Source: JAJRXC01 sp047639555 (lineage in GTDB: Bacteria; Actinomycetota; Acidimicrobiia; Acidimicrobiales; Aldehydirespiratoraceae). From it: 64,000 nucleotides of DNA. The first letter of the stretch is position 1, and the number at the start of each line of letters is the position of its first letter. The stretch is taken from NCBI GenBank assembly GCA_047639555.1, contig JBLIOE010000004.1, positions 1 through 64,000 of the forward strand. Direction: 5' to 3'. The position numbers and the translations under genes were made by a program. The notes beneath the pieces are model-generated. The model did no database searches, was not told the DNA's origin, and was given only the letters and a program-made list of their open reading frames with translations. Below are positions 39,861-48,789 of this stretch, piece by piece.

Positions 39861-41135
39861 TCAGCCGTCGCGGGCTTCATCGAGGGTCTGAGCGAACTGT
39901 TCGTAGCTGATCTGGCCGGAGATCCATGCGGTGATCTGTGTCCAGAGGAGTGTCGTGCCGATCTGCGGTGGCATGGCGTCGGACCCGTCGAACACCAGGG
40001 TTTCCGCTCCGAGCAATACTTCCGCCACTGCCTGGTCTACTGGGCGGTAGTAGGAGGCCGGGTCGACATCGTTTCGCGGACTCACGTAACTGCCTTCTTG
40101 GGCCCAGGTATGGCCAGCCTCGGGGGTGGACAGCTGGGCCAAGACAGCGGCGACCTCGGGCCTGTCGCTGAAGGCGACGGCGAGGTCCGTGCCGGCGACG
40201 ACAGGAGCGGGGGTGTTGGCGTCGGCTCCCGGCAATAGGAAGAAGTCGATGTCGCGGGCGGGGCCGAACTCGAGCCCAGGCGGCATCCACGCATAGGCAA
40301 AGCTCGCCTGTTTGAAGAACACGCAGCCGGGGGGATCGTTGAACAGGGGATCGTCACTTTCCTGCGTTCCGGTGCTGAGTACCTTGCGGACGCCGCCTGC
40401 GACTCGGCCCGGCTCAAGCACGAGCGCTCTGAAGGTGTTGAACGCCTCAGCGATCCGCTCGTCGCTGAAACCTACGGCCCCCGCGACCCAGTCGTTGTAC
40501 ACGTCGGGTCCAGCCTGGCGCAGGATCAGATCCTCGACCCAGTCGCTCGCAGGCCATCCGGTTGCCAGTTGGGCTTGGATGCCCAGGCACCACGGCGTGA
40601 GGCCTTGTTCTTGGATCAGTTCGACCAGCGACTCGAGTTCGGTCATCGTGTTAGGTGGGGTTAAGCTGAGGCTGGTGAGGACTTCCGGGCGATACCAGAC
40701 CAGGCTTTTGACGTTTGCCCGATAGGGAAAGCCGATGAGCGTGCCGTCGAAGCGACCGAGGTCGAGGGCGGCCTCGTCGTAGCTCCGCCGCAGCATTTCC
40801 GCAGTGTCATCCGAGATCGGGACGATGTGGCCGTCACGGAACATCTCCCTCACCAGGCCAAGCTGGGGAACCAGGGCAATGTCGGGAGGTGAGAGAATGT
40901 CTCCGACCTGGTATTGCAGGTCCTCGACGAAGTTGGCGCTCCCGGTGTAGCGGACGTCGATGCCCGCGGAGTCAGCCCACTCGTCCAAGCCGGCTGTGAA
41001 CAGTGCCGCCTCGTCACCGCGATACGGGCCGAAGATACGAACGACTGGACGGGCGGCCTGGTCATCGTCACCGCCACACCCCGTGAGGATGGCGGCTCCG
41101 ATGATCAACGCGACCGCCAACGTGAGCTGCTTCAC
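39861..41135 (-). CDS. ABC-type solute-binding lipoprotein, family 1
   Basis: A 424-residue protein. The lipoprotein signal (LALIIGAAILTGCGG-like, with Cys) precedes an extracellular SBP_bac_1 domain: ALFTAGLDEWADSAGIDVRY, DGHIVPISDD, FDGTLIGFPYRANVKSLVWY and PVVAGTDLAVAFSDRPEVAA. This resembles alpha-glucoside/multiple-sugar binding proteins. No permease or ATPase gene is adjacent. Its GTG start overlaps the DUF389 stop by four bases, an unusual pairing that suggests the two act together. Confidence 0.82.
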   Translation of the reverse strand: MKQLTLAVALIIGAAILTGCGGDDDQAARPVVRIFGPYRGDEAALFTAGLDEWADSAGIDVRYTGSANFVEDLQYQVGDILSPPDIALVPQLGLVREMFRDGHIVPISDDTAEMLRRSYDEAALDLGRFDGTLIGFPYRANVKSLVWYRPEVLTSLSLTPPNTMTELESLVELIQEQGLTPWCLGIQAQLATGWPASDWVEDLILRQAGPDVYNDWVAGAVGFSDERIAEAFNTFRALVLEPGRVAGGVRKVLSTGTQESDDPLFNDPPGCVFFKQASFAYAWMPPGLEFGPARDIDFFLLPGADANTPAPVVAGTDLAVAFSDRPEVAAVLAQLSTPEAGHTWAQEGSYVSPRNDVDPASYYRPVDQAVAEVLLGAETLVFDGSDAMPPQIGTTLLWTQITAWISGQISYEQFAQTLDEARDG

Positions 41136-42193
41136 CGTGCGCTGACTCGAAAGCGGAGGTCCTGTTGGAACTGCAGGTCGAGCTCCACTGGACCATTGAA
41201 TTCGTCACGAATCCGTTCGGCGAGTGTCCAGACTTCGCGTGGCGGGTTGGGCCCGGCAACAAGCAGGTCGACGGTCGCTGCGCCGTTGACAGCGTCAACA
41301 GTTAACTCGACAACTCGCGCCGTCGGATCCCATTCGGTGAGGGCGGCGGAGACGGTCCCGCGGAGCTGGGTGTCCTCGACGGTGGAGCGGGTGTGGATCG
41401 TCAACGGCACCGCGACCGCAGCCACGGCAGCAGCCGTGATTAGTACCCGGCTGACCAGGGCGCGACGGGAAACGTCCAGGCGGGGCCTGAACCCGCTGAG
41501 GATCAGCATGATCGATGCTGCAAACACGATCGCGGCCAGATTTGTCAGATACAGCAGGAGAGCATTTCTAGACTCGGCCCAAGCCCCAAGCTCGTAGGTG
41601 ATCCCCACCGTCACCAGCGGTGGCACGAGCGCCACTGCAATGCCGACGCCGGGCAGGGCCGACGTGGCCGACCGTCTCGGCAAGATGTAGCCGGCGGCCG
41701 CTCCGGCAGTCACGGCGATACCGAGATCGAGCAGGCCAGGGAACGTTCGCGCCCGAACTTCACCTGGCAAATCGGCAGTACCTCGCACTGCATCAGACGC
41801 GAACGCGGAGATCGCGAACCCCACGAGAATTGCAAGGACTGTGCCCAGGGCGATGACCAGCAGAGCAATGAGTAACTCCCGATTCTTGGCGCGTACCATG
41901 GCGGCAGCGGCAGCGAGGATCGGTGTCATCAGCGGCGCTACTAACATTGCGCCGATGACGACCGCCCCAGAGTCGGCGAGCAAGCCGAACGCAGCTATCG
42001 ACGCCGACAGCATCGTCAGTGCGGAGAATCGGAGAGCGAACTCGACCCGCGCTGCTCCGGTCGGAAAGAGCTCCAAGACGGCGGCTTCGGCATCCGCATC
42101 GGGCTCGCGGCGGAGGGCATCCCGAAACTGGTGAACGAGGCGGCCGATCGCCGTTAGCTCGCGCTCGGATACCGCATCACTGAGCGTACTCAC
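41132..42193 (-). CDS. DUF389 membrane protein
   Basis: A 353-residue protein. Six or more membrane helices lie at residues ~55-265. The DUF389 core segment LTMLSASIAAFGLLADSGAV, then VIGAMLVAPLMTPIL is unmistakable; PLVTVGITYELGAW and LYLTNLAAIVFAASIML follow. The extracytoplasmic C-terminal third is soluble. DUF389 proteins are uncharacterised. The start is GTG at 42193; the four-base overlap places it upstream of the binding lipoprotein in one operon. Confidence 0.87.
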   Translation of the reverse strand: MSTLSDAVSERELTAIGRLVHQFRDALRREPDADAEAAVLELFPTGAARVEFALRFSALTMLSASIAAFGLLADSGAVVIGAMLVAPLMTPILAAAAAMVRAKNRELLIALLVIALGTVLAILVGFAISAFASDAVRGTADLPGEVRARTFPGLLDLGIAVTAGAAAGYILPRRSATSALPGVGIAVALVPPLVTVGITYELGAWAESRNALLLYLTNLAAIVFAASIMLILSGFRPRLDVSRRALVSRVLITAAAVAAVAVPLTIHTRSTVEDTQLRGTVSAALTEWDPTARVVELTVDAVNGAATVDLLVAGPNPPREVWTLAERIRDEFNGPVELDLQFQQDLRFRVSAR

Positions 42194-42557
42194 ACGTCGG
42201 CCCAGCAGAAGTCGCTCATATATTCGTCTGTTATACCTGGCGGCATCGCCCCGGTCACATCAGGCACGAGTTCAGTCTCGCAGCGTCGCCGCCGACTCGA
42301 ATGGGTTTGAGCCTGACTTTGAGTCGGTCGGGGTTGGACTCGATGCGGCGGAAGCCGCTCGGCGGGCGCAGCATGGGGTATTCGGCCAGGCGCAGCGGAC
42401 CCGTTCGACAACAACACTCCGTCCGATCGTCGTCGGTCGCCTTGCCGACCACTACCAGCCCCAGCCCCAGCCCCAGCCGAGTATTGTTCCACGACAGTTC
42501 GCTACCGTTTCCAGCTCCGGCCGCGGTGACCCCCGGGCGACCAGGAGTTCCCAGCTC
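42194..42557. other. Divergent intergenic region between the DUF389 operon and the kinase-like gene
   Basis: About 360 bases with no confident gene. A 65-codon minus-strand frame (42255-42452) has no recognised family. A short CCAGCC-type tandem (about 42459-42479) is simple-sequence DNA. It presumably holds divergent promoters, but none could be identified. Confidence 0.4.
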
Positions 42558-43667
42558 ATGACTTCGCGCCCAACGGGCCCGCTATTCCCGTCGAACCTCG
42601 ACGACCTTACGCCGGCGGTCCTCACCGCCGCACTGTCGGAAAGGTGGCCTGGTGTCGCGGTCGAGCACGTCGACATCGTTGATGCGAAGCGTTGCGGCGA
42701 CGGCATCGCCTCGACCGCTGACCGGGTTGTGCTCGACCTGTCCTACGCCCCCGGCACCAAAGCTGACCTTCCTGTACGTCTGATCCTGAAGACCATGCTC
42801 GCGTCGCCGCACGCCCCCGAAGCGATGTTCCGGAACGAGGTCCGCTTCTACCGCGAACTGCGCGACAAACTCGACATCGAGGCACCCGTCGCGTTCGCCA
42901 GCCACTTCGACCCTGCTACCGGGCGTTTCGGGTTACTACTTGAGGACCTCACCGCCCGCGGCGCAAGGTTTCCCTCGGTGCTCGACCCGGTCTCTCTCGA
43001 CGAGGTGCGCTCGATCCTCAGTCAACTCGCCCGGCTGCACGCCCGTTTCTGGAACAGTCCCCGCTTCGCCAACGACCTCGCCTGGGTCGACACGCCCATG
43101 AGCGGCGGCATGTTCGACGTGTTCGACCTCATCGGCCTGGAACTGGTCGAGGACCAAGTCGAGCGGAACCCCTTCAAGCAGGAGTTGATCGCTCCGCTCG
43201 GCCGCACCGTGGCGGAGATGTGGGATCTGCTCTGGAGGGTGCAGATGCGACATTGCGAGACGCCGACCACGTTGCTGCACGGCGATCCCCACCTGGCCAA
43301 CACTTATCTCCTCCCCGATGAGCGGGGCGGGTTGTTGGACTGGCAGCTCATGATGCGAGGCTGCTGGGCCCACGACGTGATCTACCTGATGGTCACCGCG
43401 CTCGATCCTGAGGTCCGGAACGCCAATCAGGTCGCACTACTCGGCGAGTACCTCGATCAGCTCGCCGACGCGGGTGTCGAGGACGCGCCGTCCCTGTCTG
43501 CCGCGTACGAACAGTGCCGCTTCGCCGCCTTGTGGGGACTGGTCATCGGATGGCTCATCTGCCCTCCCGACAACTACGGGCAACCCATCACCGCGGCCAA
43601 CATCTCGCGGCTCGTGACCGCCGTGCAGGACTTCGAAACGATTGCCGCCATCGAGGCGTGGACTTGA
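42558..43667 (+). CDS. Aminoglycoside phosphotransferase/ecdysteroid-kinase-like protein
   Basis: A 369-residue kinase-fold protein. RLILKTMLASPHAPEAMFRN contains the ATP-binding lysine strand, FGLLLEDLTARGARFPSV the hinge, LLHGDPHLANTYLLPDE the catalytic Brenner-type HGDxxxxN motif, and GGLLDWQLMMRGCWAHDV the metal-binding DxQ segment. Such proteins phosphorylate small alcohols or amines in many actinobacteria; the substrate here is unknown. ATG at 42558. Confidence 0.83.
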   Translation: MTSRPTGPLFPSNLDDLTPAVLTAALSERWPGVAVEHVDIVDAKRCGDGIASTADRVVLDLSYAPGTKADLPVRLILKTMLASPHAPEAMFRNEVRFYRELRDKLDIEAPVAFASHFDPATGRFGLLLEDLTARGARFPSVLDPVSLDEVRSILSQLARLHARFWNSPRFANDLAWVDTPMSGGMFDVFDLIGLELVEDQVERNPFKQELIAPLGRTVAEMWDLLWRVQMRHCETPTTLLHGDPHLANTYLLPDERGGLLDWQLMMRGCWAHDVIYLMVTALDPEVRNANQVALLGEYLDQLADAGVEDAPSLSAAYEQCRFAALWGLVIGWLICPPDNYGQPITAANISRLVTAVQDFETIAAIEAWT

Positions 43668-43867
43668 GAAGACCGCCGACCCCACCCGCGACGCCCGTGC
43701 GCTTGAGTGCGCGATTCGCGGGATGCGTTTCTGCGACCGAGTCCAGCACGGCAGCACCGGGACTCGGCGGTGCTCTCGGGTGGCTCGCTGGCAAGCCGGA
43801 GGTGCGACCTCGCCGAGCCGCGATACGTTCGGCCCCGTTGGACTCGTGCGAACAGAGGTGGAGTGGC

Positions 43868-44389
43868 ATGACTGAAGTCGGTGACATCTGGAAGCAGGCG
43901 GCGGCGAAGTGGAACGAGGTGTCGGGCCAGGTGGGGGCAGCCGATCTAGGCAAACCCACCTCGTGTCCGGACTGGTCTGTACAAGACCTCATCGATCACG
44001 CGATGCACTGGCAGGCGACCGGTGGGGGAGCGCTCGGTGCCGGAACAAACCCGGGCGATGACTGGGCAACCGTTGAGCCCGCGCTTGCAGCCGCTCTCGA
44101 GGACCCAGCGAATTTGGAGGGGACGGTCGAGGCCTTTGGCGGCATGCCAAAGCAGGGCGTGGCGGGGCTGATCATCGGCGACCTGCTCGTTCACTCGTGG
44201 GATTTGGCGCGATCAATCGGCGCCGATGACACCCTTCCGACGGAGGCCGTCGAGGCGACGCTTATGGGCCTTCGCCGTATGCCCGAAGAGATGCTCCGGG
44301 GCGAGACCATGTTCGGTCCCGCCGTCGAGGTCGCGGCCGACGCCAGCCCACAAGATCAGCTTCTGGCATTTGTTGGTCGTCGGCCCTGA
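43868..44389 (+). CDS. TIGR03086-type metal-binding (mycothiol isomerase-like) protein
   Basis: A 173-residue DinB-fold protein. WKQAAAKWNEVSGQV opens it, followed by TSCPDWSVQDLIDHAMHWQ (first His ligand) and IGDLLVHSWDLARSIG (second, HxxD). This matches the TIGR03086 family related to mycothiol-dependent isomerases. ATG 43868 is preceded by GGTGGAG. It is the third member of this superfamily in the window but not closely similar to the island pair. Confidence 0.8.
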   Translation: MTEVGDIWKQAAAKWNEVSGQVGAADLGKPTSCPDWSVQDLIDHAMHWQATGGGALGAGTNPGDDWATVEPALAAALEDPANLEGTVEAFGGMPKQGVAGLIIGDLLVHSWDLARSIGADDTLPTEAVEATLMGLRRMPEEMLRGETMFGPAVEVAADASPQDQLLAFVGRRP

Positions 44390-44465
44390 CGAGGGAGATC
44401 TTCTCGGCCCGCACAGGTCGGGCCGCGGCGCCCCCGTTGCGATGGGCTTGTTTGCGGGCCGCGCC

Positions 44466-45374
44466 TCAGTTGCGGAGCCAGTGATCCAGGAATCTGGTAA
44501 GGCGCGGCATGAGGAGCCAGCTGAGAATGCCAACGCCCAGCACAAGCCCGATCAGCACGTCCAAGAGGTAGGGGATGCTGTCGGGCAAGAGTCGGCCGAG
44601 TATCTCGTTGAGCAAGAGCACGGTCGGGTATAGCGCGAGCAACACGATCGCGGCCTGTTTCCAGGTCCTCACCCGTGCTGGGCCGCCCCTGCTGAACCAC
44701 CCGCCGAATCCGCCAATTACATTTACCTGGCGCTCGCCCTCGATGTGCGCCTCCAATCGTGCGAGGCCAGCTTGGCGCTCCTCGGAGTCGAGCCAGAAGT
44801 CGAGTTCCTCCCGCGAGCTAAAGGAGAAAACGACCACCGTCTCGCTCTGAACGGCGTCGACCGGCGGGAACAACTGCGCGCGCAAGTAACCGTCGAACGT
44901 CTGGATTACATCGAGTAGGTCGTCGTAGCCGTGCGCAAACGCTTCCTCGTGGCCGGGACGCAGGCGAAACGACGCGACTGCGGTGACCGGGTTGTCCCCG
45001 GAACCCATCGCCAACCGTTGGACTCGGGCCTCGCCTTCGGTGAAGGCGGCTCCATCGGCGAGGAGCTCCGCTCGGATCGGAGAGTCAAGCCATCGGTCGA
45101 GAAGCGGCTGATCGGCGAACTGATAGACGATCACCCATTCGTTTGGATGTTGTGCTCCGGGCGGCTGGAGATCGCTACCGACGTGGCCGGGTTGACGGGC
45201 CGCCGTGGCGGTCATTCGTTGCAACCATTGCTCGAACTCGCGCTCGTGTCCCGCTCGCGCGGTACGAGCGACGATGACGGTTGGAGTTAGTCGCGGGCCG
45301 ATTGACGAAGTGTAGGTGGGTGCGCGCTGGAGGAGCAGAGTGCAAGTAGGTCTGCTGCACGTTTCGGTGACCAT
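44466..45374 (-). CDS. Tandem antibiotic-biosynthesis-monooxygenase-like domain protein with membrane C-terminus
   Basis: About 302 residues. Two ferredoxin-like ABM domains (TVIVARTARAGHEREFEQWL and VASFRLRPGHEEAFAHGYDD, each with a later FSF/YQF...LDRWLDS or LDFWLDS segment) are followed by two membrane helices (AAIVLLALYPTVLLLNEIL and LLDVLIGLVLGVGILSWLL). This is the COG3224-type architecture. The start is uncertain: the open frame extends to 45548 with no conserved sequence, and 45374 (ATG) is a compromise. Function unknown. Confidence 0.7.
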   Translation of the reverse strand: MVTETCSRPTCTLLLQRAPTYTSSIGPRLTPTVIVARTARAGHEREFEQWLQRMTATAARQPGHVGSDLQPPGAQHPNEWVIVYQFADQPLLDRWLDSPIRAELLADGAAFTEGEARVQRLAMGSGDNPVTAVASFRLRPGHEEAFAHGYDDLLDVIQTFDGYLRAQLFPPVDAVQSETVVVFSFSSREELDFWLDSEERQAGLARLEAHIEGERQVNVIGGFGGWFSRGGPARVRTWKQAAIVLLALYPTVLLLNEILGRLLPDSIPYLLDVLIGLVLGVGILSWLLMPRLTRFLDHWLRN

Positions 45375-45551
45375 CTCTCGTGTATCGACGTGTCGCTCAC
45401 CATGGCTCGCGCAATCATTGGTGGCGCCACTTTCAGCACCATTGCGGACGCGCCTGGTCACATGCCCCGACAACAGAAAGGAGCCCTTGGGCCATCTACT
45501 ACTCGACGCCGGATGCCGGGTAGGGCCAACCGGACGATGCGTGTACAAAAG

Positions 45552-46766
45552 TCATTGAGCAGCAATATCTGTACCTGCATGGAACCCGTTCGTCCAGGCG
45601 TTCTGGAAGTTGTAGCCGCCGGTGACGCCGTCGACGTCGATGACTTCTCCTGCGAAGTAGAGGCCAGCTACGAGCTTGCTCTCCATTGTTTTGAAGTTGA
45701 TCTCGTTGAGAGAAACGCCGCCGCAGGTAACGAACTCTTCCTTGTTCGTACTCTTGCCGTTGACCGTGAATGTCGAGTCGGTGAGCTGGCCGAGAAGTTG
45801 AGTCGTTCGTGGCTTGTCGAGTTGCGACCACGTCGTGGTGTCTGAGATGTCTGCCGCGGCGAGCAAACGCAGCCAGAGTCGCTTTGGGATAGCGGCAAAT
45901 GGGCTCCGGCCGAAGAGTTGGCGCTTGCCGTCGCTGCGCCTCCTCTCGGCCAGAACCGCGGCCGGGTCGGCGTCGGGCAGCCAGTTCACGGAGATGTCGA
46001 ACGAATAGTCACGCTCAGCCAGTTCGCGGGCGCCCCACGCAGAGATCTTCAGAATTCCCGGCCCGCTCAGGCCCCAATGAGTGATGAGGACGGGTCCTGT
46101 ACTCCTGAGCTTGCTCTGCTGGATTCTGACTTCCGCTTGACTCACCGAGAGGCCGGCGAGTCCGTCAATGCGTGGATCTTTGATCTTGAATGTGAAGAGT
46201 GAAGGTGTCGGCGGCTGAAGTTCGTGACCAAGACTCGCAGCAAGTTTGGCCCCTGCGGCGAGGCGAGTCCCGCCCGTAGCGAGGAGGACACTTACTGCGG
46301 TGTAGGACCGTCCGGCATCGGTCACGAGTTCGAAGTGGTCCTCGTTCTTCACGACTGAGGTCACTCCCTCTGAGGTGTGGATGCCGACCCCGGCTGCGTC
46401 AGCGGCACCAAGCAGCGTGTCGACAATCGTCTGCGAGTCGTCGGTATCGGGAAACATCCGGCCATCGGCCTCGGTTTTCAGTGTGACACCCCGGCGGGCG
46501 AACCAGTCGACGGTGTCCGCGGCACCGAACCGATGAAACGGACCAATCAACGATTTCTCGCCGCGGGGATAGTTTCCACTCAACTCGCGTGGCTCGAAAC
46601 AATGGTGCGTGACATTGCAGCGACCGCCACCAGAGATCCGCACCTTATGTAACAGCTGCGATGTCTTCTCGAGGATCAGGACCGATTTCTTGGATTTCTC
46701 TGCGCAGGTGATTGCAGAGAAGAATCCTGCGGCACCTCCGCCGACAACGATCAGGTCAAAAAACAT
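45552..46766 (-). CDS. BaiN/HI0933-like flavoprotein (NAD(P)/FAD-dependent oxidoreductase)
   Basis: A 404-residue flavoprotein. IVVGGGAAGFFSAITCAEKS is the FAD loop, ISGGGRCNVTHHC the family's GGGRCN motif, VLLATGGTRLAAGAKLAASL the second dinucleotide segment, and AGEVIDVDGVTGGYNFQNAW the C-terminal FAD-contacting region. Length is normal. Family members include the bile-acid reductase BaiN and YhiN of unknown role. ATG 46766. Confidence 0.88.
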   Translation of the reverse strand: MFFDLIVVGGGAAGFFSAITCAEKSKKSVLILEKTSQLLHKVRISGGGRCNVTHHCFEPRELSGNYPRGEKSLIGPFHRFGAADTVDWFARRGVTLKTEADGRMFPDTDDSQTIVDTLLGAADAAGVGIHTSEGVTSVVKNEDHFELVTDAGRSYTAVSVLLATGGTRLAAGAKLAASLGHELQPPTPSLFTFKIKDPRIDGLAGLSVSQAEVRIQQSKLRSTGPVLITHWGLSGPGILKISAWGARELAERDYSFDISVNWLPDADPAAVLAERRRSDGKRQLFGRSPFAAIPKRLWLRLLAAADISDTTTWSQLDKPRTTQLLGQLTDSTFTVNGKSTNKEEFVTCGGVSLNEINFKTMESKLVAGLYFAGEVIDVDGVTGGYNFQNAWTNGFHAGTDIAAQ

Positions 46767-46894
46767 GGTCGGTCATTCCGATGTCCAGAATAGCTTGATG
46801 GATGTACTCGGCCATACGTGGAATTTGGAACGGCATCCTGAGGCCGCGGCGATGTGTGCTCCCGAGCCAAACGCCAGGGGTCTAAGATCTCTGG

Positions 46895-47350
46895 ATGTTT
46901 GGGTTCTCTGCTCGACTCCTGGCGGCGGGGAAGAAGTCTGAAGTCAGTCGTGCTCAGACCGGGTTCCGGCTTCTGCTCGGAGCAGCGCTTGCCATCGCGG
47001 GGTTGAGCCATCTGTCGTGGTCCCGGAGTGAGTTTCTGGCGCAGGTCCCTGACTGGTTCCCGGCTGACGCCGGCCTTGTCGTGGTGATCTCGGGGATTGT
47101 CGAGCTCCTCATTGGCACCGCGCTACTCGTGACTGCGAAGTATCGAGTGATCGTCGGACTCGTGGCCGCCGCGTTCTTTGTCGCGATCTTCCCGGGGAAC
47201 GTCGCCCAACTCATAGAGGGCACAGACGCGTTCGGGTTGAACTCCGACACGTCACGGGCGGTGCGACTTCTCTTCCAACCGGTTCTCGTTGGCTGGGCGC
47301 TTTGGTCCACAGGAACTTGGAGCGCTCTTCGAGCGCTCGGCCGTGCTTGA
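46895..47350 (+). CDS. DoxX-family membrane protein
   Basis: A 151-residue protein with four membrane helices (LLLGAALAIAGLSHL, VVVISGIVELLIGTALLV, VGLVAAAFFVAIFPG, LLFQPVLVGWALW). GLSHLSWSRSEFL and FPGNVAQLIEG are typical DoxX-like segments. Members take part in redox or quinone-linked processes, mostly uncharacterised. Divergent from the flavoprotein gene, 128 bases apart. Confidence 0.8.
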   Translation: MFGFSARLLAAGKKSEVSRAQTGFRLLLGAALAIAGLSHLSWSRSEFLAQVPDWFPADAGLVVVISGIVELLIGTALLVTAKYRVIVGLVAAAFFVAIFPGNVAQLIEGTDAFGLNSDTSRAVRLLFQPVLVGWALWSTGTWSALRALGRA

Positions 47351-47449
47351 TCTTCGCAACGGCAGGTCCCGAGTACGAAAAACGGAACACTTCGCGACGC
47401 AGGTCCGAACGACGCCGCCCGCGGATCGGTCATCGTCTACCGCAACGCA

Positions 47450-47975
47450 GTGACGTTGCCAGGGGTCGAAATTGCTGGGGCTCCCGACGACGACCTCGCC
47501 TTCGCCCTAGCGACGCAGGCGATCGGGTCGGCCGTGGTGCTCAATGTCATCCTCTGGGGTGCCCTAGTGGCATCGATCCCGATGAGTCGCTCCCAACCGG
47601 TTTATGCGACAGCGGCTGCGGGCGGCGCCGTACTCATCGCCGGATTCTCAGCCTCGGTAGCCGCCATGCTTCGGCGACGAGATCGATTCGCCGACCGAGT
47701 TGCTCGAGCCGCGGGTCGACTGCCGAAAGTCGACACCGACAACGTTCGCCGCACGATGTTGAAGCTGGCCGAACAACTGGCCCTGCTCGCTCATGATCGG
47801 GCTCGGCAGTCCACGAGCACAGGCATCAATCGGGGTCGTCGCATATCGGCTCGTGAACTTCTGGCTACCGATCCCGTTCGGCGCTGTGGCCTACGTTGCG
47901 GTCGACCGTGCGACCGCAGGCGAGCGAGCGCCGGGCTTTGTGGCCGAGATCAACTGGGAGCTCGAGACGGAGTGA
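47450..47975 (+). pseudogene. Internally deleted lysylphosphatidylglycerol-synthase-like membrane protein relic
   Basis: One frame gives FALATQAIGSAVVLNVILWG, a second membrane helix and a cytoplasmic DRFADRVARAAGRLPK helix, then stops making sense near 47790. Another frame continues with ASIGVVAYRLVNFWLPIPFG and ends at 47975. In intact UPF0104/LPG-synthase-TM proteins these parts are separated by about 70 residues including several helices. The relic has therefore lost its 5' half, an internal segment and its frame. Confidence 0.65.
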
Positions 47976-48204
47976 TGGGCCGAGAGGCGGGGTCCTCCGC
48001 ATTGCTGTCAGGTAGGGCAGGTGTAGCATGCCGCGCAGGAGCAGGTTCGCTTTCGACCGCGTCACCTTGGACTCTGGTCGCCCGCAAAACCATCGCAAGG
48101 AGACTCCCCGTGTTCGATGCTCGTTCCGGTTCCCCCACCTTCACGATCGGGTTCTGTCCGACTCTGGCGTCCTCTCGCCGCCCGCGGCGAGGAAGCCGAG
48201 TCTC

Positions 48205-48789
48205 ATGACTGAGGACGGTGTTCGGGGTACCACTCCACCGAGCGATGGTGTCGCGGCGACGCCGGACACGCTGTTCGGTCTGTCGTTCGAGTCGGTCAAT
48301 CGAGCCCAACAATTCATGCTCGCGGTCCAAGGACTCGGCGAGGACGGCAAGCTTCATCTGGCTGATGCGGTCATGGTCGTCAAGGATCACAACGACCATG
48401 TTCGCGTCAGCGAGACGGTGGACCTCCAGGCGGGGCGAACCGCGTTTTCGGGTGCGATGTGGACCGGCTTGCTTGGGTTGATTGTTGGCGGCCCGGTCGG
48501 CTGGATCGCCGGGCTCGGCATCGGCGCTGGTGTCGGCGCGCTCACCGCAAAGGTGGTCGACCTCGGCATCCCGGATGAGTGGGTTGCCTGGTTTAAAGAC
48601 GCCGTTCAGATCGACACTGCAACAGTCGTGGTCCTTGCCGGCGACATCAACCAACGGGCCTTGGCCTCAGAGGTAGATCGGTTCCCCGGCGCCCGACTCG
48701 TTCACACCACGATCGATGCCGACGCGTTCTCACGGCTCACCGCCGAGACGAGTGCCCGCTCCGACAGCGATTGTCCGCCAAACGAATGA
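48205..48789 (+). CDS. DUF1269 family protein
   Basis: A 194-residue protein. Residues ~20-80 are soluble (LFGLSFESVNRAQQFMLAVQ, LHLADAVMVVKDHNDHVRVS), followed by a glycine-rich membrane hairpin (WTGLLGLIVGGPVGWIAGLG) and a second soluble part (VVVLAGDINQRALASEVDRF). This matches DUF1269. ATG 48205 gives the best fit; longer frames lack conservation. The stop overlaps the fumC start (ATGA). Confidence 0.8.
   Translation: MTEDGVRGTTPPSDGVAATPDTLFGLSFESVNRAQQFMLAVQGLGEDGKLHLADAVMVVKDHNDHVRVSETVDLQAGRTAFSGAMWTGLLGLIVGGPVGWIAGLGIGAGVGALTAKVVDLGIPDEWVAWFKDAVQIDTATVVVLAGDINQRALASEVDRFPGARLVHTTIDADAFSRLTAETSARSDSDCPPNE

Noticed and set aside
42459..42479. CCAGCC-type tandem considered as an iteron or regulatory repeat
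   Set aside because: Only about three short units of simple GC-rich sequence, with no replication or partition gene nearby.
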